Position numbers and translations under genes: made by a program. The notes under the pieces are model-generated. The model did no database searches, was not told the origin of the DNA, and saw only the letters and a list, made by a program, of their open reading frames with translations. A stretch of 64,000 nucleotides of DNA from Periplaneta americana (Eukaryota; Arthropoda; Insecta; Blattodea; Blattidae): NCBI RefSeq assembly GCF_040183065.1, contig NC_091128.1:176702168-176766167 (forward strand). The letters are read 5' to 3'. Positions 1 through 10,914 of this stretch are shown one piece after another; position 1 is the stretch's first letter, and each line of letters starts with the position of its first letter.

Positions 1-175
1 CGGAGTTAGAGACTGAAATATTTTAGGTACCCAAAAAATAAGGCTAGAATAAAGTGCGGCGGATTTGCCGGATTTTAGCGGTGATTACTACTGAAGGTGT
101 GGGGATGCTACAGTTAAAAGGGCGGGCCCCTGAGTCGCCCCGTTGTCCTTGTGTAGAAAAAATTCTTTTTTGGAG

Positions 176-188
176 GGTCAAAATGACC
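176..188. promoter_or_regulatory. Palindromic IR3 nuclear-receptor-like motif (representative copy)
   Basis: The sequence is GGTCA, AAA, TGACC: two inverted GGTCA half-sites separated by three bases. This geometry matches the classical IR3 (oestrogen-response-element type) core of vertebrate steroid receptors. The same 13 bases recur in most monomers of both arrays, with single-base variants such as GGTGAAAATGACC in some left-array copies. The relic monomers bordering the arrays lack it. Binding is purely inferred: insect EcR/USP prefers IR1, and ERR prefers an extended half-site. Confidence 0.3.
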
Positions 189-273
189 ATTTTTTTAAAT
201 TTTGCAAGTCTCTCCCGTCCAAACGCACGGGGATAGAGAGTTGTCCTTTATGCTGGAGATAGAGTTCGAGGAG

Positions 274-436
274 CTGTATTCAACGCCCCCATTGACTTTG
301 TTCCCAGTACACGTACTGCGGAGTTATGGCGGCTAGAATGTCGGCGGAGTTCCCATTTTTTTTTCGAAAATCAGTTTGTGTTCGCGATTCCAATTTTGAT
401 ACTATCGTGTAAGAAGCAAGTCAAGGGGGAATACAG
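274..436. repeat. Imperfect internal inverted repeat of the satellite monomer (representative)
   Basis: The plus-strand segment CTGTATTC...CCCCCATTGACTTTGTTC at about 274-303 resembles the reverse complement of 411-436, which reads CTGTATTCCCCCTTGACTTGCTTC. The main difference is a five-base insertion in the first arm. Weaker resemblance extends to either side. The arms are separated by about 105 bases. The arrangement repeats in almost all monomers, so single strands or transcripts could form repeated hairpins. Confidence 0.55.
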
Positions 437-2259
437 GACCGCATCCCGTTCCTCGGTATGGCCATTATTTCCGGAGTTAGAGACTGAAATATTTTAGGTA
501 CCCAAAAAGTAAGGCTACAATAAAGTGCGGCGGATTTGACGGATTTTAGCGGTGATTACTACTGAAGGTGTGGGGATGCTACAGTTAAAAGGGCGGGCCC
601 CTGAGTCGCCCCGTTGTCCTTGTGTAGAAAAAATTCTTTTTTGGAGGGTCAAAATGACCATTTTTTTAAATTTTGCAAGTCTCTCCCGTCCAAACGCACG
701 GGGATAGAGAGTTGTCCTTTATGCTGGAGATAGAGTTCGAGGAGCTGTATTCAACGCCCCCATTGACTTTGTTCCCAGTACACGTACTGCGGAGTTATGG
801 CGGCTAGAATGTCGGCGGAGTAGTGGTTTAAACCCTTCCCATTTTTTTTTTTCGAAAATCAGTTTGTGTTCGCGATTCCAATTTTGATACTATCGTGTAA
901 GAAGCAAGTCAAGGGGGAATACAGGACCGCATCCCGTTCCTCGGTATGGCCATTATTTCCGGAGTTAGAGACTGAAATATTTTAGTTACCCAAAAAATAA
1001 GGCTAGAATAAAGTGCGGCGGATTTGCCGGATTTTAGCGGTGATTACTACTGAAGGTGTGGGGATGCTAGAGTTAAAAGGGCGGGCCCCTGAGTCGCCCC
1101 GTTGTCCTTGTGTAGAAAAAATTCTTTTTTGGAGGGTGAAAATGACCATTTTTTTAAATTTTGCAAGTCTCTCCCGTCCAAACGCACGGGGATAGAGAGT
1201 TGTCCTTTATGCTGGAGATAGAGTTGGAGGATCTGTATTCAACGCCCCCATTGACTTTGTTCCCAGTACACGTACTGCGGAGTTATGGCGGCTAGAATGT
1301 CGGCGGAGTTCCCATTTTTTTTTCGAAAATCAGTTTGTGTTCGCGATTCCAATTTTGATACTATCGTGTAAGAAGCAAGTCAAGGGGGAATACAGGACCG
1401 CATCCCGTTCCTCGGTATGGCCAATATTTCCGGAGTTAGAGACTGAAATATTTTAGGTACCCAAAAAATAAGGCTAGAATAAAGTGCGGCGGATTTGCCG
1501 GATTTTAGCGGTGATTACTACTGAAGGTGTGGGGATGCTACAGTTAAAAGGGCGGGCCCCTGAGTCGCCCCGTTGTCCTTGTGTAGAAAAAATTCTTTTT
1601 TGGAGGGTCAAAATGACCATTTTTTTAAATTTTGCAAGTCTCTCCCGTCCAAACGCACGGGGATAGAGAGTTGTCCTTTATGCTGGAGATAGAGTTCGAG
1701 GAGCTGTATTCAACGCCCCCATTGACTTTGTTCCCAGTACACGTACTGCGGAGTTATGGCGGCTAGAATGTCGGCGGAGTAGTGGTTTAAACCCTTCCCA
1801 TTTTTTTTTTTCGAAAATCAGTTTGTGTTCGCGATTCCAATTTTGATACTATCGTGTAAGAAGCAAGTCAAGGGGGAATACAGGACCGCATCCCGTTCCT
1901 CGGTATGGCCATTATTTCCGGAGTTAGAGACTGAAATATTTTAGGTACCCAAAAAATAAGGCTAGAATAAAGTGCGGCGGATTTGCCGGATTTTATCGGT
2001 GATTACTACTGAAGGCGTGGGGATGCTACAGTTAAAAGGGCGGGCCCCTGAGTCGCCCCGTTGTCCTTGTGTAGAAAAAATTCTTTTTTGGAGGGTCAAA
2101 ATGACCATTTTTTGAAATTTTGCAAGTCTCTCCCGTCCAAACGCACGGGGATAGAGAGTTGTCCTTTATGCTGGAGATAGAGTTCGAGGAGCTGTATTCA
2201 ACGCCCCCATTGACTTTGTTCCCAGTACACGTACTGCGGAGTTATGGCGGCTAGAATGT

Positions 2260-2292
2260 CGGCGTAGTAGTGGTTTTGATACTACCGTGTAA
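2260..2292 (+). repeat. Satellite monomer with ~50-bp internal deletion (marker unit)
   Basis: Here AGTAGTGGTTT joins directly to TGATACTACCG. The block that normally holds AAACCC, the T tract and CGAAAATCAGTTTGTG is missing. T-rich microhomology lies at the junction. The identical junction recurs at about 6548, so the deletion happened once and was then duplicated with the higher-order unit. Confidence 0.8.
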
Positions 2293-5200
2293 GAAGCAAG
2301 TCAAGGGGGAATACTGGACAGCATCCCGTTCCTCGGTATGGCCAATATTTCCGCAGTTAGAGGCTGAAATATTTTAGGTACCCAAAAAATAAGGCTAGAA
2401 GAAAGTGCGGCGGATTTGCCGGATTTTAGCGGTGATTACTACTGAAGGTGTGGGGATGCTACAGTTAAAAGGGCGGGCCCCTGTGTCGCCCCGTTGTCCT
2501 TGTGTAGAAAAAATTCTTTTTTGGAGGGTGAAAATGACCATTTTTTAAATTTTGCAAGTCTCTCCCGTCCAAACGCACGGGGATAGAGAGTTGTCCTTTA
2601 TGCTGGAGATGGAGTTCGAGGAGCTGTATTCAACGCCCCCATTGACTTTGTTCCCAGTACACGTACTGCGGAGTTATGGCGGCTAGAATGTCGGCGGAGT
2701 AGTGGTTTAAACCCTTCCCATTTTTTTTTTTTCGAAAATCAGTTTGTGTTCGCGATTCCAATTTTGATACTATCGTGTAAGAAGCAAGTCAAGGGGGAAT
2801 ACAGGACCGCATCCCGTTCCTCGGTATGGCCAATATTTCCGGAGTTAGAGACTGAAATATTTTAGGTACCCAAAAAATAAGGCTAGAATAAAGTGCGGCG
2901 GATTTGCCGGATTTTAGCGGTGATTACTACTGAAGGTGTGGGGATGCTACAGTTAAAAGGGCGGGCCCCTGAGTCGCCCCGTTGTCCTTGTGTAGAAAAA
3001 ATTCTTTTTTGGAGCGTCAAAATGACCATTTTTTGAAATTTTGCAAGTCTCTCCCGTCCAAACGCACGGGGATAGAGAGTTGTCCTTTATGCTGGAGATA
3101 GAGTTCGAGGAGCTGTATTCAACGCCCCCATTGACTTTGTTCCCAGTACACGTACTGCGGAGTTATGGCGGCTAGAATGTCGGCGGAGTAGTGGTTTAAA
3201 CCCTTCCCATTTTTTTTTTTTCGAAAATCAGTTTGTGTTCGCGATTCCAATTTTGATACTATCGTGTAAGAAGCAAGTCAAGGGGGAATTCAGGACCGCA
3301 TCCCGTTCCTCGGTATGGCCATTATTTCCGGAGTTAGAGACTGAAATATTTTAGGTACCCAAAAAATAAGGCTAGAATAAAGTGCGGCGGATTTGCCGGA
3401 TTTTAGCGGTGATTACTACTGAAGGTGTGGGGATGCTACAGTTAAAAGGGCGGGCCCCAGAGTCGCCCCGTTGTCCTTGTGTAGAAGAAATTCTTTTTTG
3501 GAGGGTCAAAATGACCATTTTTTTAAATTTTGCAAGTCTCTCCCGTCCAAACGCACGGGGATAGAGAGTTGTCCTTTATGCTGGAGATAGAGTTCGAGGA
3601 GCTGTATTCAACGCCCCCATTGACTTTGTTTCCAGTACACGTACTGCGGAGTTATGGCGGCTAGAATGTCGGCGGAGTTCCCATTTTTTTTTCGAAAATC
3701 AGTTTGTGTTCGCGATTCCAATTTTGATACTATCGTGTAAGAAGCAAGTCAAGGGGGAATACAGGACCGCATCCCGTTCCTCGGTATGGCCATTATTTCC
3801 GGAGTTAGAGACTGAAATATTTTAGGTACCCAAAAAATAAGGCTACAATAAAGTGCGGCGGATTTGCCGGATTTTAGCTGTGATTACTACTGAAAGTGTG
3901 GGGATGCTACAGTTAAAAGGGCGGGCCCGTGAGTCGCCCCGTTGTCCTTGTGTAGAAAAAATTCTTTTTTGGAGGGTCAAAATGACCATTTTTTTTAAAT
4001 TTTGCAAGTCTCTCCCGTCCAAACGCACGGGGATAGAGAGTTGTCCTTTATGCTGGAGATAGAGTTCGAGGAGCTGTATTCAACGCCCCCATTGACTTTG
4101 TTCCCAGTACAGGTACTGCGGAGTTATGGCGGCTAGAATGTCGGCGGAGTAGTGGTTTCCCATTTTTTTTTCGAAAATCAGTTTGTGTTCGCGATTCCAA
4201 TTTTGATACACTCGTGTAAGAAGCAAGTCAAGGGGGAATACAGGACCGCATCCCGTTCCTCGGTATGGCCATTATTTCCGGAGTTAGAGACTGAAATATT
4301 TTAGGTACCCAAAAAATAAGGCTAGAATAAAGTGCGGCGGATTTGCCGGATTTTAGCGGTGATTACTACTGAAGGTGTGGGGATGCTACAGTTAAAAGGG
4401 CGGGCCCCTGAGTCGCCCCGTTGTCCTTGTGTAGGAAAAATTCTTTTTTGGAGGGTCAACATGACCATTTTTTTAAATTTTGCAAGTCTCTCCCGTCCAA
4501 ACGCACGAGGATAGAGAGTTGTCCTTTATGCTGGAGATAGAGTTCGAGGAGCTGTATTCTACGCCCCCATTGACTTTGTTCCCAGTACACGTACTGCGGA
4601 GTTATGGCGGCTAGAATGTCGGCGGAGTAGTGGTTTAAACCCTTCCCATTTTTTTTTTTAGAAAATCAGTTTGTGTTCGCGATTCCAATTTTGATACTAT
4701 CGTGTAAGAAGCAAGTCAAGGGGGAATACAGGACCGCATCCCGTTCCTCGGTATGGCCATTATTTCCGGAGTTAGAGACTGAAATATTTTAGGTACCCAA
4801 AAAATAAGGGTAGAATAAAGTGCGGCGGATTTGCCGGATTTTAGCGGTGATTACTACTGAAGGTGTGGGGATGCTACAGTTAAAAGGGCGGGCCCCTGAG
4901 TCGCCCCGTTGTCCTTGTGTAGAAAAAATTCTTTTTTGGAGGGTGAAAATGACCATTTTTTTAAATTTTGCAAGTCTCTCCCGTCCAAACGCACGGGGAT
5001 AGAGAGTTGTCCTTTATGCTGGAGATAGAGTTGGAGGATCTGTATTCAACGCCCCCATTGACTTTGTTCCCAGTACACGTACTGCGGAGTTATGGCGGCT
5101 AGAATGTCGGCGGAGTTCCCATTTTTTTTTTCGAAAATCAGTTTGTGTTCGCGATTCCAATTTTGATACTATCGTGTAAGAAGCAAGTCAAGGGGGAATA

Positions 5201-7572
5201 CAGGACCGCATCCCGTTCCTCGGTATGGCCAATATTTCCGGAGTTAGAGACTGAAATATTTTAGGTACCCAAAAAATAAGGCTAGAATAAAGTGCGGCGG
5301 ATTTGCCGGATTTTAGCGGTGATTACTACTGAAGGTGTGGGGATGCTACAGTTAAAAGGGCGGGCCCCTGAGTCGCCCCGTTGTCCTTGTGTAGAAAATA
5401 TTCTTTTTTGGAGGGTCAAAATGACCATTTTTTTAAATTTTGCAAGTCTCTCCCGTCCAAACGCACGGGGATAGAGAGTTGTCCTTTATGCTGGAGATAG
5501 AGTTCGAGGAGCTGTATTCAACGCCCCCATTGACTTTGTTCCCAGTACACGTACTGCGGAGTTATGGCGGCTAGAATGTCGGCGGAGTAGTGGTTTAAAC
5601 CTTTCCCATTTTTTTTTTTCGAAAATCAGTTTATGTTCGCGATTCCAATTTTGATACGATCGTGTAAGAAGCAAGTCAAGGGGGAATACAGGACCGCATC
5701 CCGTTCCTCGGTATGGCCATTATTTCCGGAGTTAGAGACTGAAATATTTTAGGTACCCAAAAAATAAGGCTAGAATAAAGTGCGGCGGATTTGCCGGATT
5801 TTAGCGGTGATTACTACTGAAGGTGTGGGGATGCTACAGTTAAAAGGGCGGGCCCCTGAGTCGCCCCGTTGTCCTTGTGTAGAAAAAATTCTTTTTTGGA
5901 GGGTGAAAATGACCATTTTTTTAAATTTTGCAAGTCTCTCCCGTCCAAACGCACGGGGATAGAGAGTTGTCCTTTATGCTGGAGATAGAGTTCGAGGAGC
6001 TGTATTCAACGCCCCCATTGACTTTGTTCCCAGTACACGTACTGCGGAGTTATGGCGGCTAGAATGTCGGCGGAGTTCCCATTTTTTTTTTTTTTTTCGA
6101 AAATCAGTTTGTGTTCGCGATTCCAATTTTGATACTATCGTGTAAGAAGCAAGTCAAGGGGGAATACAGGACCGCATCCCGTTCCTCGGTATGGCCATTA
6201 TTTCCGGAGTTAGAGACTGAAATATTTTAGGTACCCAAAAAATAAGGCTAGAATAAAGTGCGGCGGATTTGCCGGATTTTATCGGTGATTACTACTGAAG
6301 GCGTGGGGATGCTACAGTTAAAAGGGCGGGCCCCTGAGTCGCCCCGTTGTCCTTGTGTAGAAAAAATTCTTTTTTGGAGGGTCAAAATGACCATTTTTTT
6401 AAATTTTGCAAGTCTCTCCCGTCCAAACGCACGGGGATAGAGAGTTGTCCTTTATGCTGGAGATAGAGTTCGAGGAGCTGTATTCAACGCCCCCATTGAC
6501 TTTGTTCCCAGTACACGTACTGCGGAGTTATGGCGGCTAGAATGTCGGCGTAGTAGTGGTTTTGATACTACCGTGTAAGAAGCAAGTCAAGGGGGAATAC
6601 AGGACCGCATCCCGTTCCTCGGTATGGCCAATATTTCCGCAGTTAGAGGCTGAAATATTTTAGGTACCCAAAAAATAAGGCTAGAATAAAGTGCGGCGGA
6701 TTTGCCGGATTTTAGCGTTGATTACTACTGAAGGTGTGGGGATGCTACAGTTAAAAGGGCGGGCCCCTGTGTCGCCCCGTTGTCCTTGTGTAGAAAAAAT
6801 TCTTTTTTGGAGGGTGAAAATGACCATTTTTTAAATTTTGCAAGTCTCTCCCGTCCAAACGCACGGGGATAGAGAGTTGTCCTTTATGCTGGAGATGGAG
6901 TTCGAGGAGCTGTATTCAACGCCCCCATTGACTTTGTTCCCAGTACACGTACTGCGGAGTTATGGCGGCTAGAATGTCGGCGGAGTAGTGGTTTTAAACC
7001 CTTCCCATTTTTTTTTTTCGAAAATCAGTTTGTGTTCGCGATTCCAATTTTGATACTATCGTGTAAGAAGCAAGTCAAGGGGGAATACAGGACCGCATCC
7101 CGTTCCTCGGTATGGCCAATATTTCCGGAGTTAGAGACTGAAATATTTTAGATACCCAAAAAATAAGGCTAGAATAAAGTGCGGCGGATTTGCCGGATTT
7201 TAGCGGTGATTACTACTGAAGGTGTGGGGATGCTACAGTTAAAAGGGCGGGCCCCTGAGTCGCCCCGTTGTCCTTGTGTAGAAAAAATTCTTTTTTGGAG
7301 CGTCAAAATGACCATTTTTTGAAATTTTGCAAGTCTCTCCCGTCGAAACGCACGGGGATAGAGAGTTGTCCTTTATGCTGGAGATAGAGTTCGAGGAGCT
7401 GTATTCAACGCCCCCATTGACTTTGTTCCCAGTACACGTACTGCGGAGTTATGGCGGCTAGAATGTCGGCGGAGTAGTTTTTTTTTTCGAAAAACAGTTT
7501 GTGTTCGCGATTCCAATTTTGATACTATCGTGTAGGAAGCAAGTCAAGGGGGAATACAGGACCGCATCCCGT

Positions 7573-7622
7573 TCCTCGGTATGGCCATTATGTCCGATAA
7601 TTATGGCGATATAGAGGAACGG
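7573..7622. repeat. Head-to-head junction between satellite array and relic monomer
   Basis: The array end GTTCCTCGGTATGGCCATTAT is followed after GTCCG by ATAATTATGGC and then GATATAGAGGAAC. This is an imperfect palindrome with arms of about 20 bases. The satellite reads forward up to this point and a diverged copy reads in reverse beyond it. The same junction occurs mirrored at about 27975-28025. Confidence 0.85.
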
Positions 7623-8045
7623 GATGTATTCTTTTATTCCTCCTTGACTTACTTCGGACACGATATCATCAAAATGGGAATCTCGAACACAAACTGATAA
7701 TCGAGAAAAAATAGCAAGACTTTTAAACTTCTGTTCCACTATCATTTTAGCCGCCACATCTCCGCTGTATGTGTAGTGAGAACAGAGCAGATAAATGCAG
7801 TTCTCCACGAACTCCATCTATAGTATAAAAGACAACCCTCTGTCACCAGGCATATGGGCGGTAGGGATCGAGAGATGAAAAAGGAATTGTAATTTTGGCC
7901 TTCGAAAACAGAATTTTCTCTACACGAGTATAAGGAATGGGTTCAGAGACCCGCCCTTTTCACTGTAGCATTCCCGCATGTTCACAAATATTCACGAATA
8001 AATTCTAGCAAATCCGGTGCACATTTTGTAGTCTTGTGCTTCAGC
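7592..8045 (-). repeat. Diverged relic satellite monomer, left arm, inverted relative to the array
   Basis: Read on the minus-array orientation, this block follows the satellite monomer end to end. It holds counterparts of GAGGAACGGGATG, CCTTGACTTGCTTC, the ATCG(C)GAACACAAACTG segment, the GCCGCCATAACTCCGC segment, the AAAGGACAACTCTCT segment, CCCGCCCTTTTAACTGTAGCAT and GGCAAATCCG. Many substitutions and small indels separate it from array monomers, which barely differ from one another. The GGTCAAAATGACC palindrome is not preserved. It looks like an old copy that escaped homogenisation. Homology fades near 8045. A 119-codon frame across it has no recognisable domain. Confidence 0.85.
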
Positions 8046-9397
8046 TGTGCATTTTATATCCCTTGCAGTGAGAGAAGTCCTCTTGAATGTTATAATTATT
8101 TAATGCTATGAATATACAGACATATTCTAATGTGGGATATGTTTTGAACGTTTGAAGATAAATAATTGAATTTAAAATTGTCCGTATGAAAGGAATAATT
8201 TTCGCGACTGCAGTTTGCCAGTAGGTCAATTAGTAATGGAATGAAGTCAAAAAGTTATTCATTAAAAGAAAATGTTTTTGGTTGCAAATTATATTTTCAA
8301 ATTTGAATGATACAAAGTTAGAAAGACATTGAAGATAAAATGTGGACTTTTTTCCTTTTTTTTTTAATTTATATCAGTTGATGAATGCTTTTTGAGTAGG
8401 TCAATTTGCAATGTTTGTTTTTCTAGTAATGAATATTTTTCCTTTCTCATTCTTCATTTGCTTTGTCTTGATTATGCATTTTATGATGTCTTTGTTGCAT
8501 TGTTGATTTGAAAACATTGCTTATGTTTGCAGGCGGATTCCTCGGCTAGATGGCAGCATGTCGCCGGATTGCCTGCCAAGTGATGTCCCCTCCATGTTGC
8601 AGATTGGTGTAATCATATTTGCAGCATTGTCCTGAGGCGTGATACAGCTGGACACGTGAAGAGTTGCAATGTGAGGAGAAAGAGTGAGTGGCTTAGTTAA
8701 ATAATTCAAGTTGATTTCATGAAATGTGTTAAACACTTTAATTGCACTGTAACTACGTGTGTGTTAGTGTGTAATATGTATAAATGAATAGAGGAGAAAT
8801 ATTTGTTAACAATAAGAGACATGCTGTAAACATCATAAAAGCTAATTTCATTGACAATGATTTTCAATACCCAACATGTTACAACTGTTGATAGGAGGCT
8901 CACAGTATAAAATGATGACGTCATTAGGCCTAGTATTTCCTAAAGATAAGGAATAGATGATAGAGATGCAATGTTAATGAATAACCTTGATTATAGTGAC
9001 TGTAACATTACATGAGCGGTGATATAAGTTTATTAAGGAATGTAGGAACAGGCTATATTTATTAAGTCTATTTTAACAAAAGAATGTATAATGTTGATGA
9101 TATTTGTTTCAAATATACATTAGACTATGCCTGTATACTTTGTATTTTATGACAATAAAGTAATATCACTATAAACAAAATTACATGAAGGAGTCCACTT
9201 TATTTCGCGAGCTCTACAGGCCGCCTGCCCGCTGTTGAATGTGGATCGGCCCTTATCTGAGCTTTTCTATCATTGGGGTTTGGATGAGTTTATTATAGAA
9301 TCATAAATCTAAACATAATAAGATGCATATCACTATGAATACAACATTTTATTTTGATCATTTTTAATGAACTTACAGTAACATTGATACTGATGAT
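8046..9397. other. Single-copy-like segment of the left arm, no gene recognised
   Basis: AT-rich sequence with no tandem repetition that I can see. It contains small open frames (about 62-72 codons on the minus strand) that are nearly conserved in the right-arm copy only because the arms are recent duplicates. No start context, domain or codon signature supports them. A possible splice acceptor at 8521-8532 and an AATAAA at 9154-9159 are noted separately. Confidence 0.7.
8533..9180 (+). other. Possible terminal exon of a non-coding transcript (weak)
   Basis: TTATGTTTGCAG at 8521-8532 resembles a 3' splice acceptor. It is followed by a relatively GC-balanced stretch to about 8700. AATAAA lies at 9154-9159, some 0.6 kb downstream. 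Both signals are kept in the mirrored copy (acceptor next to 27058, TTTATT at 26426-26431). No long frame exists on this strand. This is only a hypothesis: such short signals occur by chance, and arm conservation is explained by duplication. Confidence 0.15.
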
Positions 9398-9665
9398 TAA
9401 ACATTGTCCACACCTGTGGAGTAACGGTTAGGGCGTCTGGCAGCGAAACCAGGTGGCCCGGGTTCGATTTCCGGTCGGGGCAAGTTACCTGGTTGAGGTT
9501 TTTCCGGGGCTTTCCCTCAACCCGATATGAGCAAATGCTGGGTAACTGTCGGTGTTGGACCCCGGATTCATTTCACCGGCATTATCACCTTCATCTCATT
9601 CAGACGCTAAATAACCAGTGATGTTGATAAAGCGTCGTAAAGTAACCTACTAAAAATAAACATTG
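9398..9665 (+). mobile_element. tRNA-derived SINE with 9-bp target-site duplication, left arm
   Basis: The 250-bp body at 9407-9656 is bounded by the direct repeat TAAACATTG at 9398-9406 and 9657-9665. The head is tRNA-like: an A-box-like TGGAGTAACGG at 9417-9427 and a B box GGTTCGATTTC at 9461-9471, with a typical spacing of about 34 bases. A non-tRNA body follows (GTTACCTGGTTGAGG, GGACCCCGG, TTCACCGGCATTATCACC segments), then a tail around GCGTCGTAAAGTAACC and TACTAAAAA. I recall very similar SINEs as abundant in Blattodea genomes. It encodes no protein and would depend on a LINE partner. A mirrored copy with the same target site lies at 25920-26187, so insertion preceded the inverted duplication. 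Confidence 0.9.
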
Positions 9666-9810
9666 CATCGTACTCTCTTGCTTGAAAATATTCGAAACGC
9701 AGTTTTTAAGTTACAGAAAAATTACGTTATCGAACGTTGTTTGACAGAGAGTAATTTACATTAGATTTTGTTTGACGTGTAATATAACAAAATACAGTAC
9801 TGAAACCTGT
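9666..9810. other. Short unique spacer, left arm
   Basis: AT-rich spacer between the SINE and the degenerate repeat. I see no gene or motif in it. It is duplicated in the right arm at about 25777-25919. Confidence 0.6.
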
Positions 9811-10497
9811 TCACTCTAGTCACACCCAAGCCACTCTCAACTCGCTCTCATGTTAATCCTAAACACTTGCAAGTCACTCCCAAATCACTCTTAAGTCACT
9901 TTCCATTCACTGTCGAGTCGATCTTAAGTCACACCTAAGTCTCTCCAGATTCACTCTTAAGTCACTCCCAATCACTCTCGATTCCCTCTTAAGTCACACC
10001 CAAGTCATTCTCGATTTGCACCCGAGTCAGTCTCGATATACTCGATAGTCACTCTCGATTCACTCCGAAGTCAGTGCCCAGTCACTCCCAAATCTTTATG
10101 TCACTCTCAAGTAAATCTTAAAACACTCCCAAGTCCTACTCGAGTCATTCTTAATACACTCTCGATTAAGTCCAATGTCAATTTTAAAACTCTCATAAAT
10201 CAGTTAACACACACATGACTCTCGATTCACTCTTAAGTCACACCTAACTTACTATGAAGTCGCTCTCGATTTGCTCCCTAGTCACTCTTCATTCACTCCG
10301 AAGTCAATCTCGTTTCATTCCCAAATCTCTTCCAAATTAATCTTACAACACTCCCAAGTCACACTTTAATCACTCAAGTCAGTCTTGAGTCACTTTTAAG
10401 TCACTCTCGATTCACACTCAAGTTACTCCCAAATCACTCCTGTCAGTCCTAAGTCAATGTTAAACACTCCCACGTCACTCAAAAAATCACTCTTCAC
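9811..10497 (+). repeat. Degenerate ~10-12-bp tandem repeat (TCACTC / AAGTCAC type), left arm
   Basis: Dozens of imperfect copies of motifs such as CACTCTCGA, TCACTCTTAAGTCAC and CACTCCCAAGTCAC run without a strict period. The copies are strongly diverged, indicating an old microsatellite-derived block. The mirrored block at 25176-25776 is about 90 bp shorter, so repeats were gained or lost in one arm after duplication. Confidence 0.85.
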
Positions 10498-10914
10498 AAC
10501 AAATAGATTCACAACAAATTTCAATTGTATAATATGTTCAGATATTACTAATTATCAATTTTTTTTTTGGCAAACAGTTTACAATTATTTTATTCACAAA
10601 TGACAAGAAATGTATAGGCTATATCATGTGTATCATTTAGACGAGATACAGGTACCCATTTGTTTTGCAAGAATGCAAGCATATTGTGAATTTACTAATT
10701 GTTCACATTCACGCAAACGACATACGCCATTTATACATAATAAATAATACTCTTATTGTAATTAAACGTAAGTCGATTGAATTTTAGTAATAACATGTGT
10801 ATTAGAACTCTTTTGTAACAATTGTATATGAAAATAAATACATTACACAAGGCAGGCCAACCTAATGAACTACATTATTATAATTCATCCATGACATCGC
10901 CGCGACCCGAAGTA
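10498..10914. other. Unique AT-rich spacer, left arm
   Basis: About 0.4 kb of AT-rich sequence without tandem structure or recognisable coding. It is present in mirror image at about 24766-25175 with few differences. Confidence 0.65.

Larger units (their letters stand above)
1..474 (+). repeat. Reference monomer of the ~480-bp satellite
   Basis: This monomer is used to describe the internal layout. An AT-rich start contains the TTTTAGGTACCC stretch. A GC-rich segment GGGCGGGCCCC lies near 120-130. The palindrome GGTCAAAATGACC is at 176-188. An inverted CENP-B-box-like stretch is near 211-226. The segment at about 274-305 and the segment at about 411-436 are imperfect reverse complements of each other and could form a stem. 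A T homopolymer of variable length (A on the other strand) lies near 352-363. The monomer closes with the TTCCTCGGTATGGCC segment. I recognise no transposon terminal repeats, polymerase or RNA-gene signature. Confidence 0.85.
1..7590 (+). repeat. Left array of ~480-bp satellite (about 16 monomers)
   Basis: Head-to-tail tandem array already in progress at base 1. Monomers restart near 470, 952, 1425, 1913, 2345, 2832, 3324, 3795, 4272, 4765, 5234, 5723, 6201, 6632 and 7120, each opening near CCGGAGTTAGAGACTG. Two size classes occur: about 488 bp with an AGTGGTTTAAACCC segment before a T tract, and about 471 bp without it. Copies are nearly identical by eye. Diagnostic variants recur (a short internal deletion at about 2270 and 6548; GTTAGAGGCTG at about 2357 and 6641; GGAGCGTC at about 3013 and 7297), about 4285 bp apart, while GTTGGAGGATC recurs at about 1223 and 5027, about 3.8 kb apart. 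This is an 8-9-monomer higher-order repeat. Most monomers hold a ~60-codon open frame beginning MRRICRILAV, which I do not regard as a gene. Confidence 0.97.

Noticed and set aside
54..236. 60-codon open frame beginning MRRICRILAV, repeated in many satellite monomers, and its antisense and neighbouring frames (for example those beginning MTCFLHDSIK or MQVSPVQTHG)
   Set aside because: It occurs once per monomer, is broken by frameshifts and stops in many copies, and has no domain or start context. Its conservation is that of the satellite DNA.
9407..9480. A functional tRNA gene
   Set aside because: A and B boxes are present, but the acceptor and anticodon arms do not form a clean cloverleaf by eye. 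The sequence continues into a SINE body flanked by target-site duplications.
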